This document shows positions 14,916 to 23,009 of a stretch of 27,404 bases of DNA, one piece after another. How positions within the stretch are numbered: the stretch's first letter is position 1; every line of letters begins with the position of its first letter. The stretch is taken from positions 1 through 27,404 of the forward strand of contig JASLCA010000086.1 in the NCBI GenBank assembly GCA_030146225.1. The letters are read 5' to 3'. Source of the DNA: Sphingobacterium sp. Lineage in GTDB: Bacteria; Bacteroidota; Bacteroidia; Sphingobacteriales; Sphingobacteriaceae. The notes under the pieces were generated by a model that saw nothing but the letters and a program-made list of their open reading frames with translations, was not told where the DNA came from and did not search any database. A program made the position numbers and the translations under genes.

Positions 14916-16250
14916 ATGAGAACAAAAAAAACAACGGCGACCTCTGTGTTGAGTAAGCCACGTGTGAATGTCGTAACCTTAGGATGTTCAAAAAATATAC
15001 ACGATAGCGAAGTGTTGATGGGTCAGTTAAAGGGCAACCAGATAGAGGTTGTGCATGAGTCCAACAACATCCAAGCAAATGATATCGTGGTAATCAATAC
15101 CTGTGGCTTTATTGACAATGCTAAGCAGGAGTCAATAGATACCATCTTACAGTTTTCAGAATTAAAAGATCAAGGTAAGATAAATAAGGTTATTGTTACA
15201 GGCTGTTTGTCCGAGCGCTATAAGCCGGAGCTGACCGCAGAGATCCCAAATGTAGATGCGTATTTCGGTACCAACGACTTGCCAAATCTACTTTCCTCCA
15301 TAGGAGCAGACTACAAGCATGAGTTGCTGGGAGAGCGTCTATTGACTACCCCATCACATTTTTCGTACTTTAAGATCGCAGAAGGCTGTAATCGTCCATG
15401 CTCTTTTTGTGCGATCCCATTGATGCGCGGTAAGCATGTTTCAAAGTCCATCGATGACTTGGTAAAAGAAGCAAAATTTTTAGCCTCCAATGGCACCAAA
15501 GAACTTATACTTATTGCCCAAGATCTGACCTATTATGGCTTAGATATTTATGGCAAGCGAAATCTATCCGATCTATTGCGTCACCTATCCGACGTGAATG
15601 GCATTGAATGGATTCGTTTACAATATGCATATCCATCTGGATTCCCAATGGACATCTTGGATGCCATGAACGAGCGTTCCAATATTTGTAATTACTTAGA
15701 CATGCCATTGCAGCATATCAGTGATAATATGTTGAAGTCCATGCGTCGTGGTACCAGCAAGCAGAAGCAGATCGACTTGGTAAATAAAATCAGAGATAAA
15801 GTGCCAGATATCGCTTTGCGTACGACATTGATCTGTGGATATCCAGGTGAGACAGAGCAGGATTTTCAAGAGATGTTAGAATGGGTAGAAGAGACCCGTT
15901 TTGATAGATTAGGCTGCTTTACCTACTCCCACGAAGAGAAGACACATGCCTATGACTTAGTAGACGATGTGCCCGCAGAAGTTAAGGAGCAACGTGTAGA
16001 AGCGATAATGGAAGTTCAGCAAGGGATATCCTACGAAATCAATCAGACAAAGGTTGGCAAGACCTTTAAGGTAATGGTAGATCGCGTCGATGGCGATCAC
16101 TTTATCGGAAGAACAGCCTATGACTCTCCAGAAGTAGACAATGAGGTCATCCTTGATGCAAAATCGAGTTATGCACGCATTGGAGACTTTGTAGAGGTTA
16201 AAGTTGACCGCGCAGAAGACTTTGACTTGTACGGTACTATCGTAAAATAG
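14916..16250 (+). CDS. rimO: Ribosomal protein uS12 methylthiotransferase RimO
   Basis: This radical-SAM enzyme adds a methylthio group to an aspartate of ribosomal protein uS12. The 444-residue protein has the N-terminal cluster-binding cysteines Cys24 (LGCSKN), Cys63 (INTCGF) and Cys97 (TGCLSE). The radical-SAM motif CNRPCSFC supplies Cys158, Cys162 and Cys165. A C-terminal TRAM domain spans about residues 375-444. The motif LGCSKN and the sequence around CAIP fit RimO rather than MiaB. It is the second gene after ftsY. No terminator directly follows; a long hairpin lies 137 bases downstream. Confidence 0.97.
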   Translation: MRTKKTTATSVLSKPRVNVVTLGCSKNIHDSEVLMGQLKGNQIEVVHESNNIQANDIVVINTCGFIDNAKQESIDTILQFSELKDQGKINKVIVTGCLSERYKPELTAEIPNVDAYFGTNDLPNLLSSIGADYKHELLGERLLTTPSHFSYFKIAEGCNRPCSFCAIPLMRGKHVSKSIDDLVKEAKFLASNGTKELILIAQDLTYYGLDIYGKRNLSDLLRHLSDVNGIEWIRLQYAYPSGFPMDILDAMNERSNICNYLDMPLQHISDNMLKSMRRGTSKQKQIDLVNKIRDKVPDIALRTTLICGYPGETEQDFQEMLEWVEETRFDRLGCFTYSHEEKTHAYDLVDDVPAEVKEQRVEAIMEVQQGISYEINQTKVGKTFKVMVDRVDGDHFIGRTAYDSPEVDNEVILDAKSSYARIGDFVEVKVDRAEDFDLYGTIVK

Positions 16251-16386
16251 CTATCCGTATTTGTCAAAACAATGATATAATTTCTGGCATCTACCGCTCG
16301 TTTTCCTAAAAATACGTAAATTGTCTTTTGAATAGGTTCAGTACCTGTTTTAAGCAATTACAGAAGAGGTAGATGAATCCATTTCA

Positions 16387-16429
16387 GATTAAAACAATCA
16401 ATAGCAGGAGCTAGCTGATTGTTTTAATC
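16387..16429. repeat. Long inverted repeat between rimO and bshC
   Basis: GATTAAAACAATCA (16387-16400) and its exact reverse complement (16416-16429) make a perfect 14-bp stem. An inner 4-bp stem TAGC/GCTA closes a small loop. No T run follows on either strand, so it is not a standard terminator. It ends 38 bases before the bshC ATG. Confidence 0.8.
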
Positions 16430-16467
16430 CACCAGAAAGCATCTGACCATTGGAAATAGAAATGCAG

Positions 16468-18057
16468 ATGAAAGCAATATATATTGATTACAGCGATACC
16501 GGTAGTTTCTCAAAAACCTTGTTGGCCTATCTGGCCAATGAAGATGCACTCAGCCCTTTTTATGGACAACGACCTGACTTAGCAGGCTTTAAAGCACAGC
16601 TAGTGCAGAAGCAAGGCTTTGCCCATCGGAAGCTATTACAGGAGCAGTTGGGGCAACAATATGCAGAATTATTGGCTAGTGCACCTGAAGTGGCAAAGAA
16701 TATTGCCCTCTTAGGAGAAGCCAATACCTATACCGTAACAACCGGACATCAGCTCAATATCTTTACAGGCCCGCTTTACTTTATCTTCAAAATAGTATCG
16801 GCCATTCGGCTCGCCAAAGACCTAAAGGCCGCCTATCCTGAACAGAACTTTATACCCGTGTATTGGATGGCCACCGAGGATCATGACTTTGATGAAATCA
16901 ACCATACCCGAGTTTTTGGCAAGAAGATTTCTTGGGATACCGAGAAGGTATCGGGGACCGGAAGGATGTCCACCAAGGATATACAAGAGGCTGTACGGCA
17001 ATATTGTAATACCTTTGGTCTTTCCAGCAATGCAGAAGCGCTAACCCGAATAGTTGAAGAAGCCTACCTAAAGCACGATAACTTAGCCGATGCTACACGC
17101 AGCATGGCCAACGCCCTTTTTAAGGACTATGGATTGCTCATTGTAGATGCCGATACAAAGGCATTTAAGCAAGTCTTTGCGCCTATTATTGAGGCGGATA
17201 TCCTAGGTGAGATCAGCTACAAAGCCATAGAAGAAAGCTCGGCAGCATTGACTGAACTAGGCTATAAGCCGCAAGTGCAGGCGAGAGAGATAAACTTCTT
17301 TTACCTGACCGACAGCTTTAGGGAGCGGATTGTCCGCAATGCAGATGGTCGCTTTGAAGTGCTGCATCAGAACATCTACTTCACTGCCTCCGAGCTTAAG
17401 CAAGAGATCGCTGCCTATCCGGAGCGCTTTAGTCCCAATGTAGTGATGCGTCCAGTCTACCAAGAAGTTATCCTACCCAATCTAGCCTATATAGGAGGCG
17501 GGGCTGAGATTGTCTATTGGTTGCAATTAAAAGCCTCTTTTGATGCCTTAGGAGTGACATTCCCCATCTTGGTACCGCGAAATTCAGCAATGATTACCGA
17601 TGACAGTGTTGCGGGAAAGATATATAGATTAGATCTCACCTTTAAGAGCGTCTTTAAGAGCCCTGAGGTCCTGAAAAATGAATATGTCCGGCGTCAGACC
17701 AAGCACAAGCTTACCCTACGGGACGAGTGGATGGAGCTCAATGCCATCTTTGAAAAAATCAAACTTCGGGCACATAAGATAGACCCAAGCCTTGGTCCAA
17801 GCACGGATGCCGTAAAGGCTCGTCTAAAAAAGGCAGTAAACAATCTGGAGAAGAAACTACTGAAGGCCGAGAAGCGCAATCATGAAGAAGCCCTGATTCA
17901 GATAGATCGCCTAAAGGAAATCCTCTTTCCCAATGGCGGGCTGCAGGAGCGTACGGAAAATTTCGCGCCCCTTTACCTAAAATATGGCGCTACGCTAATA
18001 GAAGAGCTGGAGAAGAATTTCGACCCGCTTGATTTTAAATTCACGATCCTTTATTAA
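16468..18057 (+). CDS. bshC: Bacillithiol biosynthesis cysteine-adding enzyme BshC
   Basis: BshC is credited with the last step of bacillithiol synthesis, adding cysteine to glucosaminyl-malate. The protein has about 529 residues. It contains the BshC blocks TGHQLNIFTGPLYFIFKI and VYWMATEDHDFDEINH (both in the first third), a middle Rossmann-like region with YIGGGAEIVYWLQLKASFDALG, and a C-terminal helical coiled-coil arm (about residues 420-490) before the final DPLDFKFTILY. The frame extends upstream to a TTG at 16450. The ATG at 16468 gives the family-like start MKAIYIDYSDTGSF, and an ATG at 16462 is also possible. A Crp/Fnr-type regulator starts nine bases after its stop. Bacillithiol is known in many Bacteroidota. 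Confidence 0.95.
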   Translation: MKAIYIDYSDTGSFSKTLLAYLANEDALSPFYGQRPDLAGFKAQLVQKQGFAHRKLLQEQLGQQYAELLASAPEVAKNIALLGEANTYTVTTGHQLNIFTGPLYFIFKIVSAIRLAKDLKAAYPEQNFIPVYWMATEDHDFDEINHTRVFGKKISWDTEKVSGTGRMSTKDIQEAVRQYCNTFGLSSNAEALTRIVEEAYLKHDNLADATRSMANALFKDYGLLIVDADTKAFKQVFAPIIEADILGEISYKAIEESSAALTELGYKPQVQAREINFFYLTDSFRERIVRNADGRFEVLHQNIYFTASELKQEIAAYPERFSPNVVMRPVYQEVILPNLAYIGGGAEIVYWLQLKASFDALGVTFPILVPRNSAMITDDSVAGKIYRLDLTFKSVFKSPEVLKNEYVRRQTKHKLTLRDEWMELNAIFEKIKLRAHKIDPSLGPSTDAVKARLKKAVNNLEKKLLKAEKRNHEEALIQIDRLKEILFPNGGLQERTENFAPLYLKYGATLIEELEKNFDPLDFKFTILY

Positions 18058-18066
18058 GCTAGGACT

Positions 18067-18657
18067 ATGGAGCTGGAAGAAAGTAATTTTTATCGTTATT
18101 ATACCGAAAAGGGTGGTTTAAAGGCTGCGGACTTTATAGCCTTGGCACCCTATTTCTCGTTTAAGACCGTGACACATGGTAGCTTCTTGTTACGGGCCGG
18201 GGAGCTAAGCCATTATTCCTTCTTTGTAGAGTCAGGGCTATTGCAGTCCTTCTCCTTGGATAAAAAAGGGGGCGAGCATATCCTTCAATTTGCACCTGAA
18301 AACTGGATTGTATCCGATCGCGCCAGTCAATACTTTAACAAGCCTTCGGACTTCTACATTAAAGCCATAGAGCATTCCGTAGTGGTGTATATACACGCCG
18401 AGTTTATGGAACGAGCTTCGGCAATTAGCAGCGAATTTTCCTGCTTTGTAGAAAACTCTTTGCAGCGAAATATTTATATGCAGCATCAGCGTATCAACTC
18501 CCTCTTGGCGATGTCAGCCAAAGAGCGATACCTGCTATTTATGGAGCTGTATCCTGGGCTGCTGATGCGTGTTCCGCAATGGATGATAGCTTCTTATTTA
18601 GGCATTACGCCCGAAAGCCTCAGTCGTGTACGACGGGAGTTATTGACCGAGCGGTAG
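18067..18657 (+). CDS. Crp/Fnr-family transcriptional regulator
   Basis: This is a 196-residue DNA-binding regulator. It has an N-terminal cyclic-nucleotide-binding-like beta-roll (about residues 25-115; segment GSFLLRAGELSHYSFFVESGLLQSF) and a C-terminal helix-turn-helix (WMIASYLGITPESLSRVRREL, residues 172-192). The phosphate-binding cassette for cAMP (the RPA-type Arg-Ser/Thr) is not recognisable, and there is no Fnr-type cysteine cluster, so the ligand is unknown. The stop is close to the recognition helix, so the C-terminal tail is short. It follows bshC by nine bases and is almost surely cotranscribed with it, which suggests a possible link to thiol or redox control. That link is an inference. 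Confidence 0.9.
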   Translation: MELEESNFYRYYTEKGGLKAADFIALAPYFSFKTVTHGSFLLRAGELSHYSFFVESGLLQSFSLDKKGGEHILQFAPENWIVSDRASQYFNKPSDFYIKAIEHSVVVYIHAEFMERASAISSEFSCFVENSLQRNIYMQHQRINSLLAMSAKERYLLFMELYPGLLMRVPQWMIASYLGITPESLSRVRRELLTER

Positions 18658-18798
18658 CCAATTTTTGAGCGCTGCTGTCCGCCTTTTTCCTCAATTGGCC
18701 GGTAATAGCTTTTTTTTCTTAGGAATAAGCGGTTTTTTCTTATTTCATTTTTATCTTTTGACAGTAATTGTATCTTTATATCTGTACGCATAAAGAAT

Positions 18799-21330
18799 AT
18801 GAAGATATTACTAGTCATGAGAATAGCTTGCCTATTCTTTCTCTGTTGTTTTTCTATCTATGTGCCCGAGGCTTTGGCACAGCGTAAGCTATGGGGTCAG
18901 GTCATGGATAAGGAAACAAATAAACCAATTTCACGAGCCACTGTAAAGGTAGTAGGAACAAATATGGGTACCTCCTGTGACGTGCATGGACAGTTTGAAA
19001 TACCTTTAAAAGCAGACAGCTCCATACAAATAATTGTTTCAGCACTGGGTTATTCCGACTTTCGCAACAGCTATATTCCGACGTCCGAAAAGATAAAGGT
19101 ACTGATGGAGCCTAGCAATACCCTTATAGATGCCATATCGGTGTCCAGCAAGAAGAAGTACAACAATAAAAATCCAGCAGTAGAGCTGATAGATGAGGTC
19201 ATAAAGCATAAGCGCATAAATCGGATGGAGAAGCTTCCCAAGCATAGCTTCGAGCAGTATGACAAGCTGCGCTTCAGCCTAGTAGATCCACCCTCAGCAG
19301 CCCAAAAAGGGCTTGGAAGCATGCGCTTCTTCTTTGAAAACCTAGATACCCTATCATTGCCAGGGAGTAAGTTGTTAACCATCCTGATGAAGGAACAACT
19401 CAGCGATGTCTATAGCGGCAGTGAGGTTTCCGGCAGTAAGAAGATTGTGAAGTCTGTCTTGCAGACAGATTATGATGAGCGGTATATTAACAACCACAAT
19501 ATACAGTCCTACCTAACCTACCTCTTTCAAGATGTAGACATCTATTCCGAGAATATATTTTTAATAAACAAGCTATTCTTAAGTCCTATAGCCAACAATG
19601 CACCTGTTTTTTACAAATACTATATAGTAGATACCGTCAATACCGATGCGGGAGCGATGGTAGCGCTAAATTTTGAACCCAGAAATAAGGCAGACTTGCT
19701 GCTAAGTGGCAAGTTATGGGTAAGTATGGATGGGCGCTATGCAGTAAGCAAGGTCCACTTGAGCGCCAACAAAGAGGCCAACCTAAACTGGGTGAATCGC
19801 ATGGATATAGACCTCCGCTTTATTGCAAATGAACAGCAACAGATGTACCTGGCCTATAGTGACGTTCAGATTATGTTTGGATCCAGCAAGAAGGAAGCTT
19901 TATTTGGGCAAAAGATTACGCAGAATAGTAAGTTTAATTATAACGCTGATTTCCCTGATATACTACTCTCGGGCGCACCCCTAGAGATTTTGGCAAGCGC
20001 CAAAGATAGCACGCTCCTGACCAGAGACCGACCGATACCATTGGCAGGTGCCGAGGCCAATGTATATGCCAATGTTAAGGCGCTTAACGCCAACAAAAAC
20101 TTTAAGACCATAATGGCCGTGGGCTACCTCTTGGCGCAGGGCTTTTACAACCTAGGCCCGGTAGAGTTAGGCCCCTTAGAATACGTCTATTCCCGCAATA
20201 ATATTGAAGGAAATCGGGTGCGGATAGGCGGTAGAACAACCCAGCTATTGTCCGAGAAGCTATTTATAGAAGGCTACCTCGCCTATGGTATGGACGATCA
20301 GCAGTTCAAATACTATGTGCGTCCCACCTTTTCGCTAAATGGAAAATCAGTAGCGACATTTCCAGCGCATTACTTGCAGTTGTCCGTACAGCATGATATA
20401 TTCGATCCAGGGCGCAACCTAGGCTTCCGCAAAGGAGATAGCTTTTTTCAATCCCTGAGAAGCAATAAGCCTACAAAATGGATGGATACCTATGCCTATC
20501 AGGCAAGTCATCTTCTGGAATTTGGGAATCACCTTAGTATACAGTCTGGCTTTACCCATCACCGGCGAAGAGCAATAGGCGATCTAAATTTTATCTCCTC
20601 GGGAGATCCAACGCTTAAACTGCTAGCTATAAATACCAATGAACTGGAGTTTGTGCTGCGTTGGGCACCCAATGAAAAGTTCTACTACCGGAATCTAGTG
20701 CGGACCTCTATAAAGGAGAAGTACCCCATCTTTAATTTACAGTACAATCGTGGCTTAAGTGGTTTCTGGGATGGCAATTACAGCTATGATGCCCTTCGCG
20801 CAAATGTGACAAAGCGGCTCTTCTTAAGGCAGTTGGGCTATGCCGATATCACACTTTCAGGAGGCAAGATCTGGGGAGCCCTGCCTTATCCATTATTGGA
20901 AATACCAGATCAATACAAGGAAGAAGATCGGCATGTAGTTGACTACTCCTTAATGCGTAGTATGGAGTTTGCTGCGGATAAATTTGTTCGCTTCTCCTTT
21001 GATCATGCCTTTGACGGCTTTATCTTCAATAAAATCCCATTTATTAAGAAGTTCAAGCTACGCGAATCATGGGGCGTAAAGATGTTTTACGGAGAACTTT
21101 CCGACAAGAATAACCCTTATAAGAGTTCTCAAGTTATTCATTTTGATAGTGACAAGGAGGGCAATAAGCTTACGCATGTGCTTGGCGACAAGCCTTATTG
21201 GGAGGCAAAGGCAGGCATAGACAATATTTTCCGATTGCTACGGGTAGAGTATATCCGACGCTTGAATTATCTAGACTTGCCCAATGTGGACAAAGATACC
21301 TACAGGGTAAGTCTACATCTAAATTTCTAA
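18799..21330 (+). CDS. DUF5686 outer-membrane protein with a carboxypeptidase-like N-terminal domain
   Basis: This is an 843-residue envelope protein. A signal peptide (about residues 8-27, ending ALA-Q) leads into a carboxypeptidase-regulatory-like beta-sandwich (LWGQVMDKETNKPISRATVKV to the Asn-Thr-Leu-Ile-Asp segment, about residues 30-112). The DUF5686 region follows and the protein ends YRVSLHLNF, with a final Phe as in outer-membrane barrels. The C-terminal half is rich in alternating aromatic beta-strands. These proteins are widespread in Bacteroidota; their role is unclear. An in-frame ATG at 18817 is an alternative start. The upstream element TATCTTTA (18771-18778) differs from the -7 consensus at the last base. 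Confidence 0.9.
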   Translation: MKILLVMRIACLFFLCCFSIYVPEALAQRKLWGQVMDKETNKPISRATVKVVGTNMGTSCDVHGQFEIPLKADSSIQIIVSALGYSDFRNSYIPTSEKIKVLMEPSNTLIDAISVSSKKKYNNKNPAVELIDEVIKHKRINRMEKLPKHSFEQYDKLRFSLVDPPSAAQKGLGSMRFFFENLDTLSLPGSKLLTILMKEQLSDVYSGSEVSGSKKIVKSVLQTDYDERYINNHNIQSYLTYLFQDVDIYSENIFLINKLFLSPIANNAPVFYKYYIVDTVNTDAGAMVALNFEPRNKADLLLSGKLWVSMDGRYAVSKVHLSANKEANLNWVNRMDIDLRFIANEQQQMYLAYSDVQIMFGSSKKEALFGQKITQNSKFNYNADFPDILLSGAPLEILASAKDSTLLTRDRPIPLAGAEANVYANVKALNANKNFKTIMAVGYLLAQGFYNLGPVELGPLEYVYSRNNIEGNRVRIGGRTTQLLSEKLFIEGYLAYGMDDQQFKYYVRPTFSLNGKSVATFPAHYLQLSVQHDIFDPGRNLGFRKGDSFFQSLRSNKPTKWMDTYAYQASHLLEFGNHLSIQSGFTHHRRRAIGDLNFISSGDPTLKLLAINTNELEFVLRWAPNEKFYYRNLVRTSIKEKYPIFNLQYNRGLSGFWDGNYSYDALRANVTKRLFLRQLGYADITLSGGKIWGALPYPLLEIPDQYKEEDRHVVDYSLMRSMEFAADKFVRFSFDHAFDGFIFNKIPFIKKFKLRESWGVKMFYGELSDKNNPYKSSQVIHFDSDKEGNKLTHVLGDKPYWEAKAGIDNIFRLLRVEYIRRLNYLDLPNVDKDTYRVSLHLNF

Positions 21331-21430
21331 AAGCAGAACGCTAGTTTATCTTTATATAAGAATTAGCCGTAAAATACGTAACTTAAGCTAATGGGCTAAG
21401 CCTGAATAGCATAATTTAAAGTAGATAAGG

Positions 21431-22210
21431 ATGAAAGCATATAAAAACCTATTGCTAAACCTTCAAGGGAAGACCGCGATTGTTACAATGAATAGACCCG
21501 ACAAGCTCAATGCATTAAATAAAGAGACCCTCGCAGAATTGTCGGAGTGCCTACAGGAGCTAGCTCAGGATTCGGCAGTTCGGGGACTGATAATTACGGG
21601 AGCTGGGGAGAAGGCCTTTGTAGCTGGAGCTGATATCGCAGAATTTCAGGCGCATGATGCAGCCGCTGCCAAAGCCTTATCGGCTTGGGGGCATACACAT
21701 ATTATGGACTTTATTCAGGCCTATCCAAAGCCTGTAATAGCGGCAATAAATGGTTTCGCATTAGGCGGAGGCTTAGAGCTGGCTATGGCATGTCATATGC
21801 GTATGGCCGTTGAAACTGCGCGTATGGGCTTGCCCGAAGTATCCTTGGGCTTAATCCCAGGCTATGGCGGGACGCAGCGATTAACCGCCTTAGTCGGCTC
21901 TGGCAAGGCCATGGAGATGATCCTGACCGCAGACATGATCACTGCCGCGGAAGCGCTGCAATGGGGCTTGGTAAACCATGTCCTAGCCGCAGAAGACTTA
22001 ATCCCAAGCTGCATGCAGTTGTTAGAAAAGATTTATACGCGATCAGCTACTGCCGTAACAGCAGCCATAAAGGCGATTAATGCCTATGATGCATGGGATG
22101 TAGATGGTTATGCGCAAGAGATAAATGCCTTTGGAGAAGCCTTCCAAACAGCAGATTTTAAAGAAGGGGTAGCTGCATTTTTAGCCAAGCGAAAGCCAGA
22201 TTTTAAGTAG
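21431..22210 (+). CDS. Enoyl-CoA hydratase/isomerase (crotonase family)
   Basis: This is a 259-residue crotonase-fold enzyme that probably hydrates an enoyl-CoA. It has the N-terminal NRPDKLNALN, the oxyanion-hole segment GAGEKAFVAGADIAEF (residues 57-72), the GGGLELAMACH block with Glu116, and GLPEVSLGLIPGYGGTQRL with Glu136. Both glutamates of the hydratase reaction are therefore present, which favours a true hydratase over isomerase-only relatives. The C-terminal helical lid is complete. No other beta-oxidation gene is nearby, so the exact substrate is unclear. It ends seven bases from the stop of the convergent phosphopantetheinyl transferase, with no hairpin between them. Confidence 0.93.
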   Translation: MKAYKNLLLNLQGKTAIVTMNRPDKLNALNKETLAELSECLQELAQDSAVRGLIITGAGEKAFVAGADIAEFQAHDAAAAKALSAWGHTHIMDFIQAYPKPVIAAINGFALGGGLELAMACHMRMAVETARMGLPEVSLGLIPGYGGTQRLTALVGSGKAMEMILTADMITAAEALQWGLVNHVLAAEDLIPSCMQLLEKIYTRSATAVTAAIKAINAYDAWDVDGYAQEINAFGEAFQTADFKEGVAAFLAKRKPDFK

Positions 22211-22217
22211 TTGGGGA

Positions 22218-22853
22218 TTACTCAACAACATAAGCCAGCATATAATCTTGGAAGCGTTCATAAAAAACCTGATAAGGGTAGCTTTTATTGTTTTTCTTCA
22301 AGAGCAGCGTCACAACACCTTGCGGCTTGTATTGAAAGGGTAAGATGGACATATTGTCTAAGAAAGACACCCCCTTGTTGCCTTGCAGCTTGTAGACAGC
22401 CTCCTTTGCGCACCAGCATGCATAGAGCTGGTCTATGTTTTCATTTTGAATAAAGGCAATCTCCTGAGGCTTAAGGAACTTCTCCTTAATGCGTACAATC
22501 TTGTCTTTAACGATCTCCAAGTCAATCCCGCAGGCCCCTTTGCTAGACATAATAACCCCAGCATAATCGTAAGAATGTGTTAAGGAAATCTGGTAGGGAT
22601 AGTCGGGCAGGAAGGGTTTCCCATTTTCATCAGAAGGGCAGTTGATATAATCTTCCGTTTTAAGAAGAAAGCGTAGTAGAACCCGGGTGGCTAGCCAATG
22701 TAGCCTCCGCTTGCCCTTGCCAAAGCTTTCGAATTTGGCCTTCTCGCGTTCATCCAGTTGCAGTTTGTTTAATAATTCTTCAACAGTTTCTTCAATCTTC
22801 CAAATGGCAAATTTAGTTTCTGTATTAAGTTCTCTTAGATAGACAAGGCCCAT
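22218..22853 (-). CDS. 4'-phosphopantetheinyl transferase (Sfp type)
   Basis: It attaches the phosphopantetheine arm of CoA to carrier proteins. The 211-residue protein has the two Sfp-type signatures: GIDLE near residue 110 and WCAKEAVYK near residue 145, including the Mg-binding acidic residues. The duplicated pseudo-dimer size fits the Sfp class rather than AcpS. The frame extends six bases upstream to a TTG at 22859, but the ATG at 22853 is the better start. A perfect promoter ends three bases before this ATG. It faces dnaG divergently. Its carrier-protein substrate cannot be identified here. Confidence 0.92.
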   Translation of the reverse strand: MGLVYLRELNTETKFAIWKIEETVEELLNKLQLDEREKAKFESFGKGKRRLHWLATRVLLRFLLKTEDYINCPSDENGKPFLPDYPYQISLTHSYDYAGVIMSSKGACGIDLEIVKDKIVRIKEKFLKPQEIAFIQNENIDQLYACWCAKEAVYKLQGNKGVSFLDNMSILPFQYKPQGVVTLLLKKNNKSYPYQVFYERFQDYMLAYVVE

Positions 22854-22856
22854 AAT

Positions 22857-22887
22857 CAAATATATAAACTAAAAGGCAAAAATTCAA
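22857..22887 (-). promoter_or_regulatory. Promoter of the phosphopantetheinyl transferase gene
   Basis: On the minus strand there is TTG (22885-22887), 20 bases, then an exact TATATTTG (22857-22864). The box ends three bases before the ATG at 22853, so transcription would start at or next to the start codon. Confidence 0.6.
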
Positions 22888-23009
22888 GGGAAAAGCAACA
22901 GTTGTTTTTCTAAGCACATCTGTGTAAATTGCAAAGTCAATAGGGTGAGCGCTAGCGCTGCAACAAGCAGGGTAGAGCCCCTAAAAAGAGTGGAATATAG
23001 GTTGTTTTT

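Noticed and set aside
18657..18699. Inverted repeat GCCAATT/AATTGGC after the Crp/Fnr gene as a terminator
   Set aside because: Seven pairs with a 29-base loop, and the T run is 11 or more bases away. Too weak to call.
18771..18778. TATCTTTA upstream of the DUF5686 gene, also seen at 21347-21354 before the hydratase gene, as -7 boxes
   Set aside because: The last base differs from the consensus and neither has a TTG at the right distance.
22210..22218. Terminator between the hydratase and transferase genes
   Set aside because: Only seven bases lie between the stops and no hairpin is visible. The transcripts probably overlap.
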